Positions 28,008 to 36,701 of a stretch of 64,000 nucleotides of DNA are shown here, one piece after another. Both the position numbers and the translations under genes were made by a program. The stretch comes from JAHRAW01 sp965243285 (GTDB lineage Bacteria > Pseudomonadota > Gammaproteobacteria > Arenicellales > Poriferihabitantaceae): contig OZ251537.1 in assembly GCA_965243285.1 (NCBI GenBank), positions 2,232,001-2,296,000 on the forward strand. The letters are read 5' to 3'. The notes below the pieces were generated by a model. It was given only the letters and a program-made list of their open reading frames with translations, did not search any database and had not been told where the DNA came from. Each line of letters begins with the position of its first letter. Position 1 is the stretch's first letter.

Positions 28008-28468
28008 TTTTTGTCGATATACGCGAATTTAATGCTTATAAATTCCATATATATGAATTTAATGATTTAAATTCGATATAGGTGGATTTAAGGATTTATA
28101 TATCTACATCTGCACCGTGGAGTTGGGTTTGGTTTTGTTGTTGATGTTGTTTTTCGCTTTTCGCTTTTTCGTTTTTGTCTTTAAATTTCCACCCTATCAG
28201 TCACAAAAGATGAGTTAAAAGACAACATCAGCATCAACATCAACAGAAAAATCAAAGCCAAAGCAACGGCGAAAGCGGAAGACTTTAAGTCAAAATCAAC
28301 AGCGAAATACTTCAAGTCAAACTCAACATCAAAGCAACCCCTAAACCATCTGCTGACCGCAAAAACGCCAATCAAACCGCAGATTTAGGACTATAAATAA
28401 ATCGCTAAATTTAATGCTCGAAATTCCATACCTGTGAATTTAAATGCCCAACAAAAACACCCACCGCC
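28008..28468. other. AT-rich repeat spacer between thiolase and rhomboid genes
   Basis: 460 bases with no gene. It begins with tandem-like GAATTTAA/ATATAAATTC stretches (28020-28110), then a degenerate T-rich arm (about 28120-28175), the shared motif TTAAATTTCCACCCTATCAG (28181-28200) followed by GATGAGTTAAAAG, and an A-rich arm of CATCAACAT/AAAGCCAAAGC units (28220-28345). It looks like a composite-repeat copy without the double-hairpin core. Confidence 0.6.
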
Positions 28469-29296
28469 ATGAGCACGCCTAAACTGCCCTTGGACGAACT
28501 CGGGCCAGCCGACAAATCGTATTTTTGCAGAGCCAGCGTCGCCGCATCGCTCATCATGGTGGCGCTATTTTGCGCCGTGTTGATCGCCGTATGGCATTTT
28601 TGGGGCGTGCCGGAGAGTGTTGTGACGGCGGTGCATCCGCGAAAACTCACCTCCATTCCGTCCATTCTACTGTCTAATTTTTTTCATTTCGATAGCGAGC
28701 ATTTGCTCAGCAATTTAATCATGTTCGTGCCGTTAGGTTTTTTGGTGTTCAAATTCGAAGGCTTGTCGCGCGGCGGCGAGGGCATTTTTATCGGTATGCT
28801 AATCGCCGGCGCCGCCACCTGGATATTCGGCGATGGCGCCACCCTATCGGCCGGCTTCAGCGGCGCGGTGATGGCGTGTTGGGGCATTTTATTGGTGTCC
28901 GCCATCCGCCGCGATTATCGGTTGGTGGTGGTTTTTTTATTTTTGTCCTATGTGTTTTTGGAGTATTCCTTATTCGATACCATTCGCCCCACCGCCACCG
29001 CCAAATCGAACAACATCGCGTGGTTGGGCCACCTCGGCGGCATGGTCGGCGGCATGGCGGCGCAAATTCGCAGTTTGCCGGTGGCGTTGGAGTTGCTTTA
29101 TCGCTGCGGCAAGATCACCCAGCCGGAGTTCATCGCCATCGCCAGCCGTCTGGAAAAAAACACCGCTGGCGGCAATTCCTATGCGCATTATGTTGATGAA
29201 AATGTCGATAAACAAGTCGATAAACACGGCGCCGATGAAGCGGATGCCGCATGGTCTACGGATGAATCCGAGCACCCAAACACCCCCCAGCGATAA
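28469..29296 (+). CDS. Rhomboid-family intramembrane serine protease (probable)
   Basis: 275 residues with about six hydrophobic spans. The rhomboid signature is present: FFHFDSEHLLSNLIMFVPLG (the H...HLLxN segment of helix 2), GFSGAVMACWG with the GxSG catalytic Ser, and WLGHLGGMVGG with the catalytic His. The C-terminal 50 residues are a hydrophilic Asp/Lys/Glu-rich tail (ENVDKQVDKH type). It would cleave membrane proteins within the inner membrane. It is surrounded by leucine-catabolism genes with no evident functional link. Confidence 0.8.
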   Translation: MSTPKLPLDELGPADKSYFCRASVAASLIMVALFCAVLIAVWHFWGVPESVVTAVHPRKLTSIPSILLSNFFHFDSEHLLSNLIMFVPLGFLVFKFEGLSRGGEGIFIGMLIAGAATWIFGDGATLSAGFSGAVMACWGILLVSAIRRDYRLVVVFLFLSYVFLEYSLFDTIRPTATAKSNNIAWLGHLGGMVGGMAAQIRSLPVALELLYRCGKITQPEFIAIASRLEKNTAGGNSYAHYVDENVDKQVDKHGADEADAAWSTDESEHPNTPQR

Positions 29297-29352
29297 CGCG
29301 CCCGGCATTAATTCCGCAGCCTAATATCCGCCTGGCACACCGGCCCAAATAA

Positions 29353-31068
29353 GTGACTGACTTAGCAGACAACCCCAGCGACAGCATCATCGACAACGCC
29401 ATAGACCCCAAAGCCGCCGATTTCATCGACAATCGGCGCGCCATGGAAGCGCTATGCGATGAATTGCGTCAGCGAATCGCCGTCATCGCCCAAGGCGGCG
29501 GCGCGCGCGCGCGTGAAAAACACCTGGCGCGCGGCAAATTACTGCCACGCGACCGCATCCGCCACCTCATAGATCCGGCCACGCCGTTTTTAGAATTTTC
29601 CCAGTTGGCGGCCTATGGGGTCTATAAAGATGAAGTGCCAGCCGCCGGGTTGATCGCCGGCATCGGCGCGGTGGCTGGGCAAGAATGCGTAATCATCGCC
29701 AACGATGCCACGGTCAAGGGCGGCGCCTACTATCCGCTGACGGTGAAAAAACATCTGCGCGCCCAAGAAATCGCCGCGCAAAATCGCCTGCCGTGCATTT
29801 ATTTGGTGGATTCCGGCGGCGCGTTTTTGCCGCTACAAGATGAAGTATTCCCCGACCGCGATCATTTCGGGCGAATTTTCTACCAGCAGGCGAATTTATC
29901 GGCCAAAGGCATCGCGCAGATTGCCGTGGTGATGGGCTCGTGCACCGCCGGCGGCGCCTATGTGCCGGCCATGGCGGACGAAAGCATCATGGTGCGCGGC
30001 CAAGCCGCGATTTTCCTCGCCGGCCCGCCGTTGGTGGCGGCCGCCACCGGCGAGCAAGTCAGCGCTGAGGAATTGGGCGGCGCCGACCTGCACGCGCGCG
30101 TCTCCGGCGTGGTGGACCATGTGGCCGACAATGACGCCGACGCCTTAGCAATCGCCCGCCGCCTGGTCGGCCACCTCAATCGCCGCAAAAAAGTCGCGCT
30201 GAAATTACGCCGCCCGACACCGCCGCTGTATCGGCGCCAAGAATTACGCGGCATCGTGCCGACCGATGCGCGCAAATCCTTCGACATCCGCCAACTCATC
30301 GCCCGCATTGTGGACGGCAGCGCATTCGCCGACTTCAAAGCGCTATACGGCGCCACGCTGGTGTGCGGCTTCGCTCATCTGCACGGCTATCCGGTGGGCA
30401 TCATCGCCAACAACGGCATTTTGTTCTCCGAATCGGCGCAAAAGGGCGCGCATTTTGTCGAATTATGCGCCCAGCGCCGCATGCCACTGATATTTCTGCA
30501 AAACATCACCGGTTTTATGGTGGGCAAAAACGCCGAAGCCGGCGGCATCGCCAAACACGGCGCGAAAATGGTAACCGCAGTGGCGTGCGCGAAAGTCCCC
30601 AAATTCACCGTGATCGTCGGCGGCAGTTTCGGCGCCGGCAATTACGCCATGTGCGGGCGCGCCTACGGCGGGCGATTTTTATGGATGTGGCCGAATGCGC
30701 GCATCTCGGTGATGGGCGGCGAACAAGCGGCGCAAGTGCTGACGCGGATTCGCGCCGATGCGGGCGGGGGGAAAAGCGCCGATGCGGAGCACATCGCGGC
30801 GAAAAGTGTCGCCGAAAATGGAAAAACCGCCGAAATCGAGTCAATCGACCCGCAAACCACCCCACTTCAACGCGCCGAACATCAAGCCTTCGGCGACTCC
30901 ATCCGCGCCCAATACGAACGCCAAGGCAACCCCTACTACGCCAGCGCCCGCCTGTGGGATGACGGCATCATCGACCCGGCGGACACTCGCCAAACCTTGG
31001 CGTTAGGCCTATCCGCGGCCCTAAACGCGCCCATCCCCCGCACCCGCTTCGGCGTATTTCGAATGTAG
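29353..31068 (+). CDS. mccB: Methylcrotonyl-CoA carboxylase, carboxyltransferase (beta) subunit
   Basis: Transfers CO2 from biotin to 3-methylcrotonyl-CoA. The acyl-CoA carboxyltransferase pattern is visible: ARGKLLPRDRIRHLIDP, VDSGGAFLPLQDEVFPD, MGSCTAGGAYVPAMADE, EELGGADLHARVSGVVDHVA, and the C-terminal YASARLWDDGIIDPADTR. The start is GTG 29353. At 571 residues it is about 35 longer than usual: an Ala/Asp/Glu/Lys-rich stretch (SADAEHIAAKSVAENGKTAE) lies where relatives have a short helix before the C-terminal domain. Confidence 0.93.
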   Translation: MTDLADNPSDSIIDNAIDPKAADFIDNRRAMEALCDELRQRIAVIAQGGGARAREKHLARGKLLPRDRIRHLIDPATPFLEFSQLAAYGVYKDEVPAAGLIAGIGAVAGQECVIIANDATVKGGAYYPLTVKKHLRAQEIAAQNRLPCIYLVDSGGAFLPLQDEVFPDRDHFGRIFYQQANLSAKGIAQIAVVMGSCTAGGAYVPAMADESIMVRGQAAIFLAGPPLVAAATGEQVSAEELGGADLHARVSGVVDHVADNDADALAIARRLVGHLNRRKKVALKLRRPTPPLYRRQELRGIVPTDARKSFDIRQLIARIVDGSAFADFKALYGATLVCGFAHLHGYPVGIIANNGILFSESAQKGAHFVELCAQRRMPLIFLQNITGFMVGKNAEAGGIAKHGAKMVTAVACAKVPKFTVIVGGSFGAGNYAMCGRAYGGRFLWMWPNARISVMGGEQAAQVLTRIRADAGGGKSADAEHIAAKSVAENGKTAEIESIDPQTTPLQRAEHQAFGDSIRAQYERQGNPYYASARLWDDGIIDPADTRQTLALGLSAALNAPIPRTRFGVFRM

Positions 31069-31341
31069 GCGGCGATATTTTGGTGAATTTTGGTGAATTT
31101 TTATGTGATTTGGTGTGGTTTGGTGTGATTTGACGAAATTTTGCGCGCCTAAATCGCTTGCTCTAAGTCGGCCTATTAAACATGTTCAATAAACCATCCG
31201 CGGCCCATATCGCGCCCCCATTTTGTTTAGGCGCCGCGCCGTATCTACATGGGATGTGCGAAATTCGGCAAAATCGTGCGAAATTCGGCATGACTGGCGA
31301 GATTCGACGCGCCATCGCCGGTGCTAAGCCGACCTATTAAT
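31069..31341. other. Spacer between mccB and mccA with a duplicated start region
   Basis: 273 bases without a gene. The sequence CTAAGTCGGCCTATTAAACA with ATGTTCAATAAA (about 31161-31193) closely resembles CTAAGCCGACCTATTAATATG with the real start of mccA (31324-31353), a direct repeat about 162 bases apart. TTGGTGAATTTT/TTGGTGTGATTTG repeats are at 31079-31140. The upstream copy's ATG opens only a short frame. Confidence 0.6.
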
Positions 31342-33471
31342 ATGTTCAAAAAAATTCTCATCGCCAATCGCGGCGAAATTGCGTGTCGCATCATCCGCAC
31401 CGCCCAGCGGCTCGGCATCGAAGCGGTGGCGGTTTATTCCGCAGCCGACCGGCAAGCGGCGCATGTTAAACAAGGCGCGCAGAGTTTTTTTATCGGCCCA
31501 GCCAGCCCGGCCGAGAGTTATTTATGCGGTGCGCGCATTATCGAGGCGGCGCGCCAGTGCGGTGCCGAGGCGATTCATCCGGGCTATGGTTTTCTGGCTG
31601 AAAATGCCGATTTCGCCGACCTTTGCGCGCGCCATAACCTCACCTTCATCGGCCCGCCGGCCGCCGCCATCCGCGCCATGGGCAGTAAAAGTGGCGCCAA
31701 AAACATCATGGCCGCGGCCGGGGTGGCGGTGTTGCCCGGCTATCACGGCGCCGAGCAGGGCGACGAAGTTTTGGCCGCGGCGGCTGACGACATCGGCTAC
31801 CCCATACTCATCAAGGCGGTGTTCGGCGGCGGCGGTCGCGGTATGCGAATGGTCCGCAGCGCGGGCGAATTTGCGGTCGCATTGGCGGCGGTGAAACGAG
31901 AATCCACCGCGGCCTTTGGCGATGAGCGCGTGCTTATCGAAAAATATTTAGCCGGCGCACGGCATATCGAGGTACAGGTATTCGCCGACCAGCACGGCCA
32001 TGCGCTGCACCTTTTTGACCGTGATTGCTCCATCCAACGCCGCCGCCAAAAAATCATCGAAGAAGCGCCGGCGCCGGGCTTAGCGGCCGGTTTACGGGAA
32101 AAAATGCGCGCCGCGGCGCTGTTGGCGGTGGCCGCCATCGACGGCTATGTGGGCGCCGCCACGGTGGAGTTTTTGGTGGATTCGGCGGCCGATTCGGCGG
32201 CCGATTCTGATACGGATGGCAGCGATTTCTACTTCATGGAAATGAACACGCGGTTGCAAGTCGAGCACTCGATAACCGAGATGATCGTCGGCCAAGATTT
32301 GGTGGAATGGCAGTTACGCGCCGCCGCCGGCTTAGCCTTGCCGTGCGAACAAGGTGATTTGCGCATCGACGGCCACGCCATAGAAGCGCGCATTTGCGCC
32401 GAAGGCCCGGGTCCGGATTTTGTACCCAAAGGCGGCGTGTTGACGGCCTGGCGGCCGCCCCATGGCGCCGGGTTGCGGGTGGATTCTGGGGTTGCCACCG
32501 GCGAGCATATTTCGGCGCACTATGATTCATTATTAGCCAAATTAATCGCTCACGCACCCGACCGCGAAACCGCGCGCCGCCGCCTGCGCGCCGCCCTGGC
32601 GGCCTTCGACATCGCCGGCGTGGCCACCAATGTGGGCTTCCTGCACGCCATCACCGCTGTGGATGATTTCATCGCCCCAAACATCGACACCGCCTTTCTC
32701 GCGCGCAATCAGGCCGCCTTATTCGCCGCCCCAGCGCTGCCGCCGTTAGTTTTGGCGTGCGCCGCGTTATTTGAAGCCACGGCATGCGGCGCTCGGGAAT
32801 TGTCGCCATGGGCGGTGAATCCAGCCGCCGACGGCGAGGTTTTGTCGTCATCGCCCGTAAATCCGACCGCTAGCGGCGACATTTTCTCACCATGGTCGCC
32901 CGCTCGGCCGCAAGCCACGCCGTGGCAACTCAACTTGCCGAGCGAAGCGCGCAGCCTATTCGCGGTCGAATCCGGCGCGCTGGACTACCGCATTCGGTTC
33001 GAGGGTGGGCAAGCCTTCGGCAACATCGACGGCGCGCTGACGCCCATCGCGCTAACGCCGCTGGCGGGCCGGCAATTTTTATTCACCCACGGCGAGGGCG
33101 AGGGCGAGGGCGAGCAGCAAACCCACCGCATCGCCATGCACCAAGCGGCGAATACGATTCACATCAACCTCGGCCGGCGGCGCTGGGCATTAGCCATCGC
33201 ACCGCCGATGCGCCAGTCGACGCCCACCGCCGTCAGCGTCACCGCCAGCACCATCACCACTCTGGCCGCGCCGATGCCGGGCGTGGTGGTCGCCATCCAC
33301 AGCGCCGAACAAACCCGCGTGACGCGCGGCGCGGCGCTGCTTACCTTAGAGGCGATGAAAATGGAACACACCCTAAACGCCCCTCGCGACGGCGTGCTCG
33401 AGCGCCTGTTTTTCGAGGTCGGCGACTCGGTTCGCGAGGGCGAACAACTGCTCACTTTGCGCGCAAATTAA
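31342..33471 (+). CDS. mccA: Methylcrotonyl-CoA carboxylase, biotin carboxylase/BCCP (alpha) subunit
   Basis: Biotin carboxylase (residues about 1-450) with ATP-grasp motifs GGGGRGMRMV and NTRLQVEHSITEM, and a C-terminal biotinyl domain with LEAMKMEHTLNAP (biotin Lys). ATG 31342 (MFKKILIANRGEIACRI) is preferred to GTG 31321. It carries two odd insertions: an Asp/Ser/Ala run (DSAADSAADSDTDGSD) inside the conserved strand leading to FYFMEMNTRLQVEH (about residue 277-293), and a repeated NPxAxGE/DxxS stretch around residue 490-520. The stop TAA overlaps the next ATG (TAATG). Confidence 0.93.
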   Translation: MFKKILIANRGEIACRIIRTAQRLGIEAVAVYSAADRQAAHVKQGAQSFFIGPASPAESYLCGARIIEAARQCGAEAIHPGYGFLAENADFADLCARHNLTFIGPPAAAIRAMGSKSGAKNIMAAAGVAVLPGYHGAEQGDEVLAAAADDIGYPILIKAVFGGGGRGMRMVRSAGEFAVALAAVKRESTAAFGDERVLIEKYLAGARHIEVQVFADQHGHALHLFDRDCSIQRRRQKIIEEAPAPGLAAGLREKMRAAALLAVAAIDGYVGAATVEFLVDSAADSAADSDTDGSDFYFMEMNTRLQVEHSITEMIVGQDLVEWQLRAAAGLALPCEQGDLRIDGHAIEARICAEGPGPDFVPKGGVLTAWRPPHGAGLRVDSGVATGEHISAHYDSLLAKLIAHAPDRETARRRLRAALAAFDIAGVATNVGFLHAITAVDDFIAPNIDTAFLARNQAALFAAPALPPLVLACAALFEATACGARELSPWAVNPAADGEVLSSSPVNPTASGDIFSPWSPARPQATPWQLNLPSEARSLFAVESGALDYRIRFEGGQAFGNIDGALTPIALTPLAGRQFLFTHGEGEGEGEQQTHRIAMHQAANTIHINLGRRRWALAIAPPMRQSTPTAVSVTASTITTLAAPMPGVVVAIHSAEQTRVTRGAALLTLEAMKMEHTLNAPRDGVLERLFFEVGDSVREGEQLLTLRAN

Positions 33472-33698
33472 TGCTCCCGCCAGGCATCAAAATCGTCGAA
33501 GTCGGGCCCCGCGACGGCTTGCAAAACGAATCCCGCGTATTATCGACCGCGGTTCGCGGCGGATTAATCCGCCTACTCGCCGCCGCTGGCTTGAAATCCA
33601 TCGAAGTGGGCGGATTCATGGCTCCCCAGCACCTGTTTTATCCCCCATCGACAACTCAATCGGCGAACGCGAGCAACCACTATCAGGCAAGCGGATAA
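33471..33698 (+). pseudogene. Truncated 5' duplicate of hmgL
   Basis: A 75-codon ORF starting at an ATG overlapping the mccA stop. Its residues IKIVEVGPRDGLQNESRVLS and following (to IEVGGFMAP) repeat the first 50 residues of HMG-CoA lyase at 33698, and the underlying DNA is nearly identical over about 120 bases with an offset of 227 bases. After the duplicated part it runs into unrelated sequence and stops at TAATG, overlapping the ATG of the intact gene. It lacks the catalytic half, so it is no lyase, but the double TAATG arrangement would keep translation coupled. Confidence 0.85.
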
Positions 33699-34603
33699 TG
33701 GCCAATGAGCGCGTCAAAATCGTCGAAGTCGGGCCCCGCGACGGCTTGCAAAACGAATCCCGCGTACTATCGACCGCGGTTCGATGCGAATTAATCCGCC
33801 TACTCGCCGCCGCCGGTTTGAAGTGCATCGAAGTGGGCAGTTTCGTCTCGCCCAAGCGCGTGCCGCAGATGGCTGGCAGCGGCGAGGTGTTGAAATCCTT
33901 GCCAAAAAATCAGGGCATGGACTACCCGGTACTCACGCCCAATGTGCGCGGGCTAACCGATGCCATGGCTGCCGGGGCCACGGAAATCGCGGTGTTCGCC
34001 GCCGCCTCGGAGGCCTTTAGCCACCACAACATCCAATGCGGCATCGATGAAAGCATCACCGAATTCGCCGCCGTGGCACAGCGGGCGCGGCGCGTTGGTA
34101 TAAAAGTACGCGGCTATGTTTCTTGCGTGTTGGGCTGCCCCTATCAGGGCGAGGTGGCGCTCGCTGAAGTGGCGCGGGTGGCGGCAGCGCTGCACGATTT
34201 GGGGTGTTATGAAATCTCATTGGGCGACACCATCGGCCTCGGCACGCCGCGGCGCGCCGCAGCGATGGTAGAGCAAGTCGCCGAACGCATACCGGTGGCG
34301 CAGTTGGCGGTGCATTTTCACGACACCTATGGTCAAGCGCTGGCAAACATCCACGCCGCCTTGGGCTGCGGCGTGCGCGTGGTCGATAGCGCCATCGCCG
34401 GCCTCGGCGGCTGCCCCTATGCCCCCGGCGCCGCCGGCAATGCGGCCACTGAAGATGTGGTCTATATGTTAGATGGCATGGGGCTGCGCAGCGGCGTTGC
34501 CTGGCCGGCATTATTGCGCGCCGGGGATTACATTTGCGCCCAACTCGGCCGCCGCAATGCATCCAAAGCCGCGCGCGCGTTATCGGCGCGTGGCGATTCC
34601 TAA
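33698..34603 (+). CDS. hmgL: Hydroxymethylglutaryl-CoA lyase
   Basis: Cleaves HMG-CoA to acetoacetate and acetyl-CoA, the final leucine-pathway step. Motifs: VEVGPRDGLQNE, GDTIGLGTP, the metal-binding HFHDTYGQALANI, and the Cys-containing loop GLGGCPYAPGAAGNAATED. 301 residues, full length. Translation probably couples to the upstream truncated copy through TAATG. Confidence 0.94.
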   Translation: MANERVKIVEVGPRDGLQNESRVLSTAVRCELIRLLAAAGLKCIEVGSFVSPKRVPQMAGSGEVLKSLPKNQGMDYPVLTPNVRGLTDAMAAGATEIAVFAAASEAFSHHNIQCGIDESITEFAAVAQRARRVGIKVRGYVSCVLGCPYQGEVALAEVARVAAALHDLGCYEISLGDTIGLGTPRRAAAMVEQVAERIPVAQLAVHFHDTYGQALANIHAALGCGVRVVDSAIAGLGGCPYAPGAAGNAATEDVVYMLDGMGLRSGVAWPALLRAGDYICAQLGRRNASKAARALSARGDS

Positions 34604-34640
34604 ATCAACCGAATTTAAATTAATCTCAACCCACCTCGCC

Positions 34641-35231
34641 ATGCCCTTATCACCTCATCAACCGCGCAAAAAGTTGCATCATCGCCGCATCGACTGTCAG
34701 GGTTTTCAGCGCGCCGACGGGCTGTGGGATATCGAAGCCCAGTTGAGCGATGTTAAAACTTACGCCTATCAAAATCGCGACCGCGGCGAAATCAAAGCCG
34801 GCGAGCCAGTGCATCTCATGCAACTGCGGCTAACGCTGGATTTGGACATGCGCGTCATCGAGGTCGCCGCTAATATGGATAGCACGCCCTTTAATATGTG
34901 TCCCGGGGCGCGCCTGGCGATGCAAAAACTCACCGGCATGCAAATCAAAAGCGGCTGGCTGCGCGAGGCGCGAAAAACAATCAGTCGCCGCGAAAGTTGC
35001 ACCCATTTATTCGAACTACTCGGCACATTATCGACCACCGCCTACCAAACCATGCACATCGCCCTAGAAAAACGCGCCGCCGCCACCCGCGACCGCCCCA
35101 GAATCATCGACCAATGCTATGCCCTCGCCAGCGACAGCCCGGTAGTCAAACAACAATGGCCAGCGTTTTATAGCGGGGGAGAGGGCAAAGGCGCCATCGT
35201 TGATGGTGGAGACCGCAGCGCGCAGGACTAA
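34641..35231 (+). CDS. DUF2889-family protein
   Basis: 196 residues from ATG 34641 (the frame is open further upstream inside hmgL, but that part is a shadow). Pattern of DUF2889: CQGFQRADGLWDIEAQLSDVKTYAY, then AGEPVHLMQLRLTLDLDMRVIEVAANMDSTPFNMCPGA, GWLREARKTI and a Cys/His-containing middle. Function unknown. In several bacteria such genes lie near acyl-CoA or aromatic catabolism, which fits here. Starts 37 bases after hmgL. Confidence 0.75.
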   Translation: MPLSPHQPRKKLHHRRIDCQGFQRADGLWDIEAQLSDVKTYAYQNRDRGEIKAGEPVHLMQLRLTLDLDMRVIEVAANMDSTPFNMCPGARLAMQKLTGMQIKSGWLREARKTISRRESCTHLFELLGTLSTTAYQTMHIALEKRAAATRDRPRIIDQCYALASDSPVVKQQWPAFYSGGEGKGAIVDGGDRSAQD

Positions 35232-35318
35232 TCGGGCGGATGGGTTTAGCAAGATTTGGGTAGTTTAATTTTTACATGCGCTAACAAATTATTCGTGGCA
35301 ATTTTCGCGTAAGTGATT

Positions 35319-36221
35319 TTAAATCCTTACCGTCATCGTATTCATGTGCTGTATGGCATCATGGCTTTTCAGATCTTTTACCAGATCATGGAGAAGGGAT
35401 TTGTATTTATCTTTTACGCGTAACACGGCAATCGCATTAGACACGGTATAGGGCGTTTGGGCTAGGCAAATTTTTTCAGCAGAAGGCGTGAGTGTCGATA
35501 GCAGAACATCTCCTTGCCGACATAACACCCCTTTATTATTTTTCGCATTATTGCGCTCGATAACGCCATTCGTTATATCGCCTATTTCCAAATACGGCGC
35601 ATCATCTGATGAGGGCGCTAATTTTTCGACAATATCAAAGAACTCGCGTAACGGCTTGCCACTAGTTCGCTCCTCAAATCGTGGAAATATTTGTTTGGTT
35701 GAATTAATAATCACCGACCTAATCGGTTTGATGACACAACTGCCGTCTTTTGGCAGCGCCGGGATGCGACCTTGTAAAAATTCAGCCAGCACGGGTTGTA
35801 TTTGCTGGTTTAATAAACCGCCATCGGCGGCGCAGCATATGGATGGCGAGTTTTTGTTGGTGGAAAATTTATACCCAAGAAAGCGAATCTCCTTGTCTTT
35901 TTTGACGCGTATGTCGCGGTATTTATCAGAAAAAATAAACATAGTTTGATAATCTATGTCGAATGCTGGTCTGCTTTTTTTCTCCATAAACAGGGTTACC
36001 GGGCTCGTTGTTGTGCCGTAAAAAGTAATGTCGGCGGTTAACAACATCGCCTTAATGCGAAAATGGCAAAGGATAAATTTACGCAACTTTTCATATTTCG
36101 AATCGCTGGTTAAAATAGATTGAGGAAGCAAAATAGCCGCCATTCCATTATCTTTAAGCAGTTGCCAGGCCCGTTCAACGAAAAATATTTCAATATGCGA
36201 ACTTTTGTTGTTTAAATTCAC
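35319..36221 (-). pseudogene. C-terminal part of an N6 DNA methylase with specificity-like tail
   Basis: 300 codons from GTG 36221. The N-terminal part (SSHIEIFFVERAWQLLKDNGMAAILLPQSIL) is the segment that follows the catalytic motif in type I-like methylases, and the C-terminal third (DAPYLEIGDITNGVIERN, GDVLLSTLTPSAEK) resembles an HsdS target-recognition domain, as in fused methylase-specificity proteins. The SAM motif and NPPF/Y motif are absent. Upstream, the same frame shows further family-like residues (ITDADFTLLKNVNLNN) behind a TAG near 36290. AT-rich. Probably a dead R-M remnant. Confidence 0.65.
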
Positions 36222-36226
36222 ATTTT

Positions 36227-36538
36227 TTAATAAGGTAAAGTCGGCATCGGTAATTTTATTCTTGGTGAAATTTTGAGAAAATCCTTTCTAATTGTTGTGC
36301 TTGGGTATCCATTGTCACGCAACAACAAAAGCAACATCAGCGAACTCCATGTTTCGCGTTTTTTCAGATTCAAGCTGCTCTGATTGTCTACGCGAAAATC
36401 CTTGGGCAACCGCACTTTACAAGCATCAATATCTAGGCTGATGCCATGACGAATATCGAGTAATTCTGAAGTTGCGCGACCGCATTGATATATCTCATCA
36501 AGATATTTAATTAACTCACTAAGATCTTTGCTTGGCAT
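36227..36538 (-). CDS. 103-residue hypothetical protein, possible N-terminal remnant of the same methylase
   Basis: It starts MPSKDLSELIKYLDEIY and contains LDIRHGISLDIDACKVRLPKDFRV. Its last 20 codons overlap the region where the methylase fragment's own frame is readable, so the real gene order has been disturbed. It may be the N-terminus of the broken methylase or a separate small R-M-associated protein. No domain recognised. Confidence 0.4.
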   Translation of the reverse strand: MPSKDLSELIKYLDEIYQCGRATSELLDIRHGISLDIDACKVRLPKDFRVDNQSSLNLKKRETWSSLMLLLLLRDNGYPSTTIRKDFLKISPRIKLPMPTLPY

Positions 36539-36701
36539 AATTTCAGTTCCAAAATTGCTCGCGATGGTCGGTGGCAGATTTCAATAAATTGTCTGGAAAC
36601 ATATGCAGACGGATGCGTTATACCGCTGAATTAGCCTATTTGTTTGGTATTGCAGCATTTTGGCATACACAGAATCAGCAACACATGAAATCGGCGCGGC
36701 A

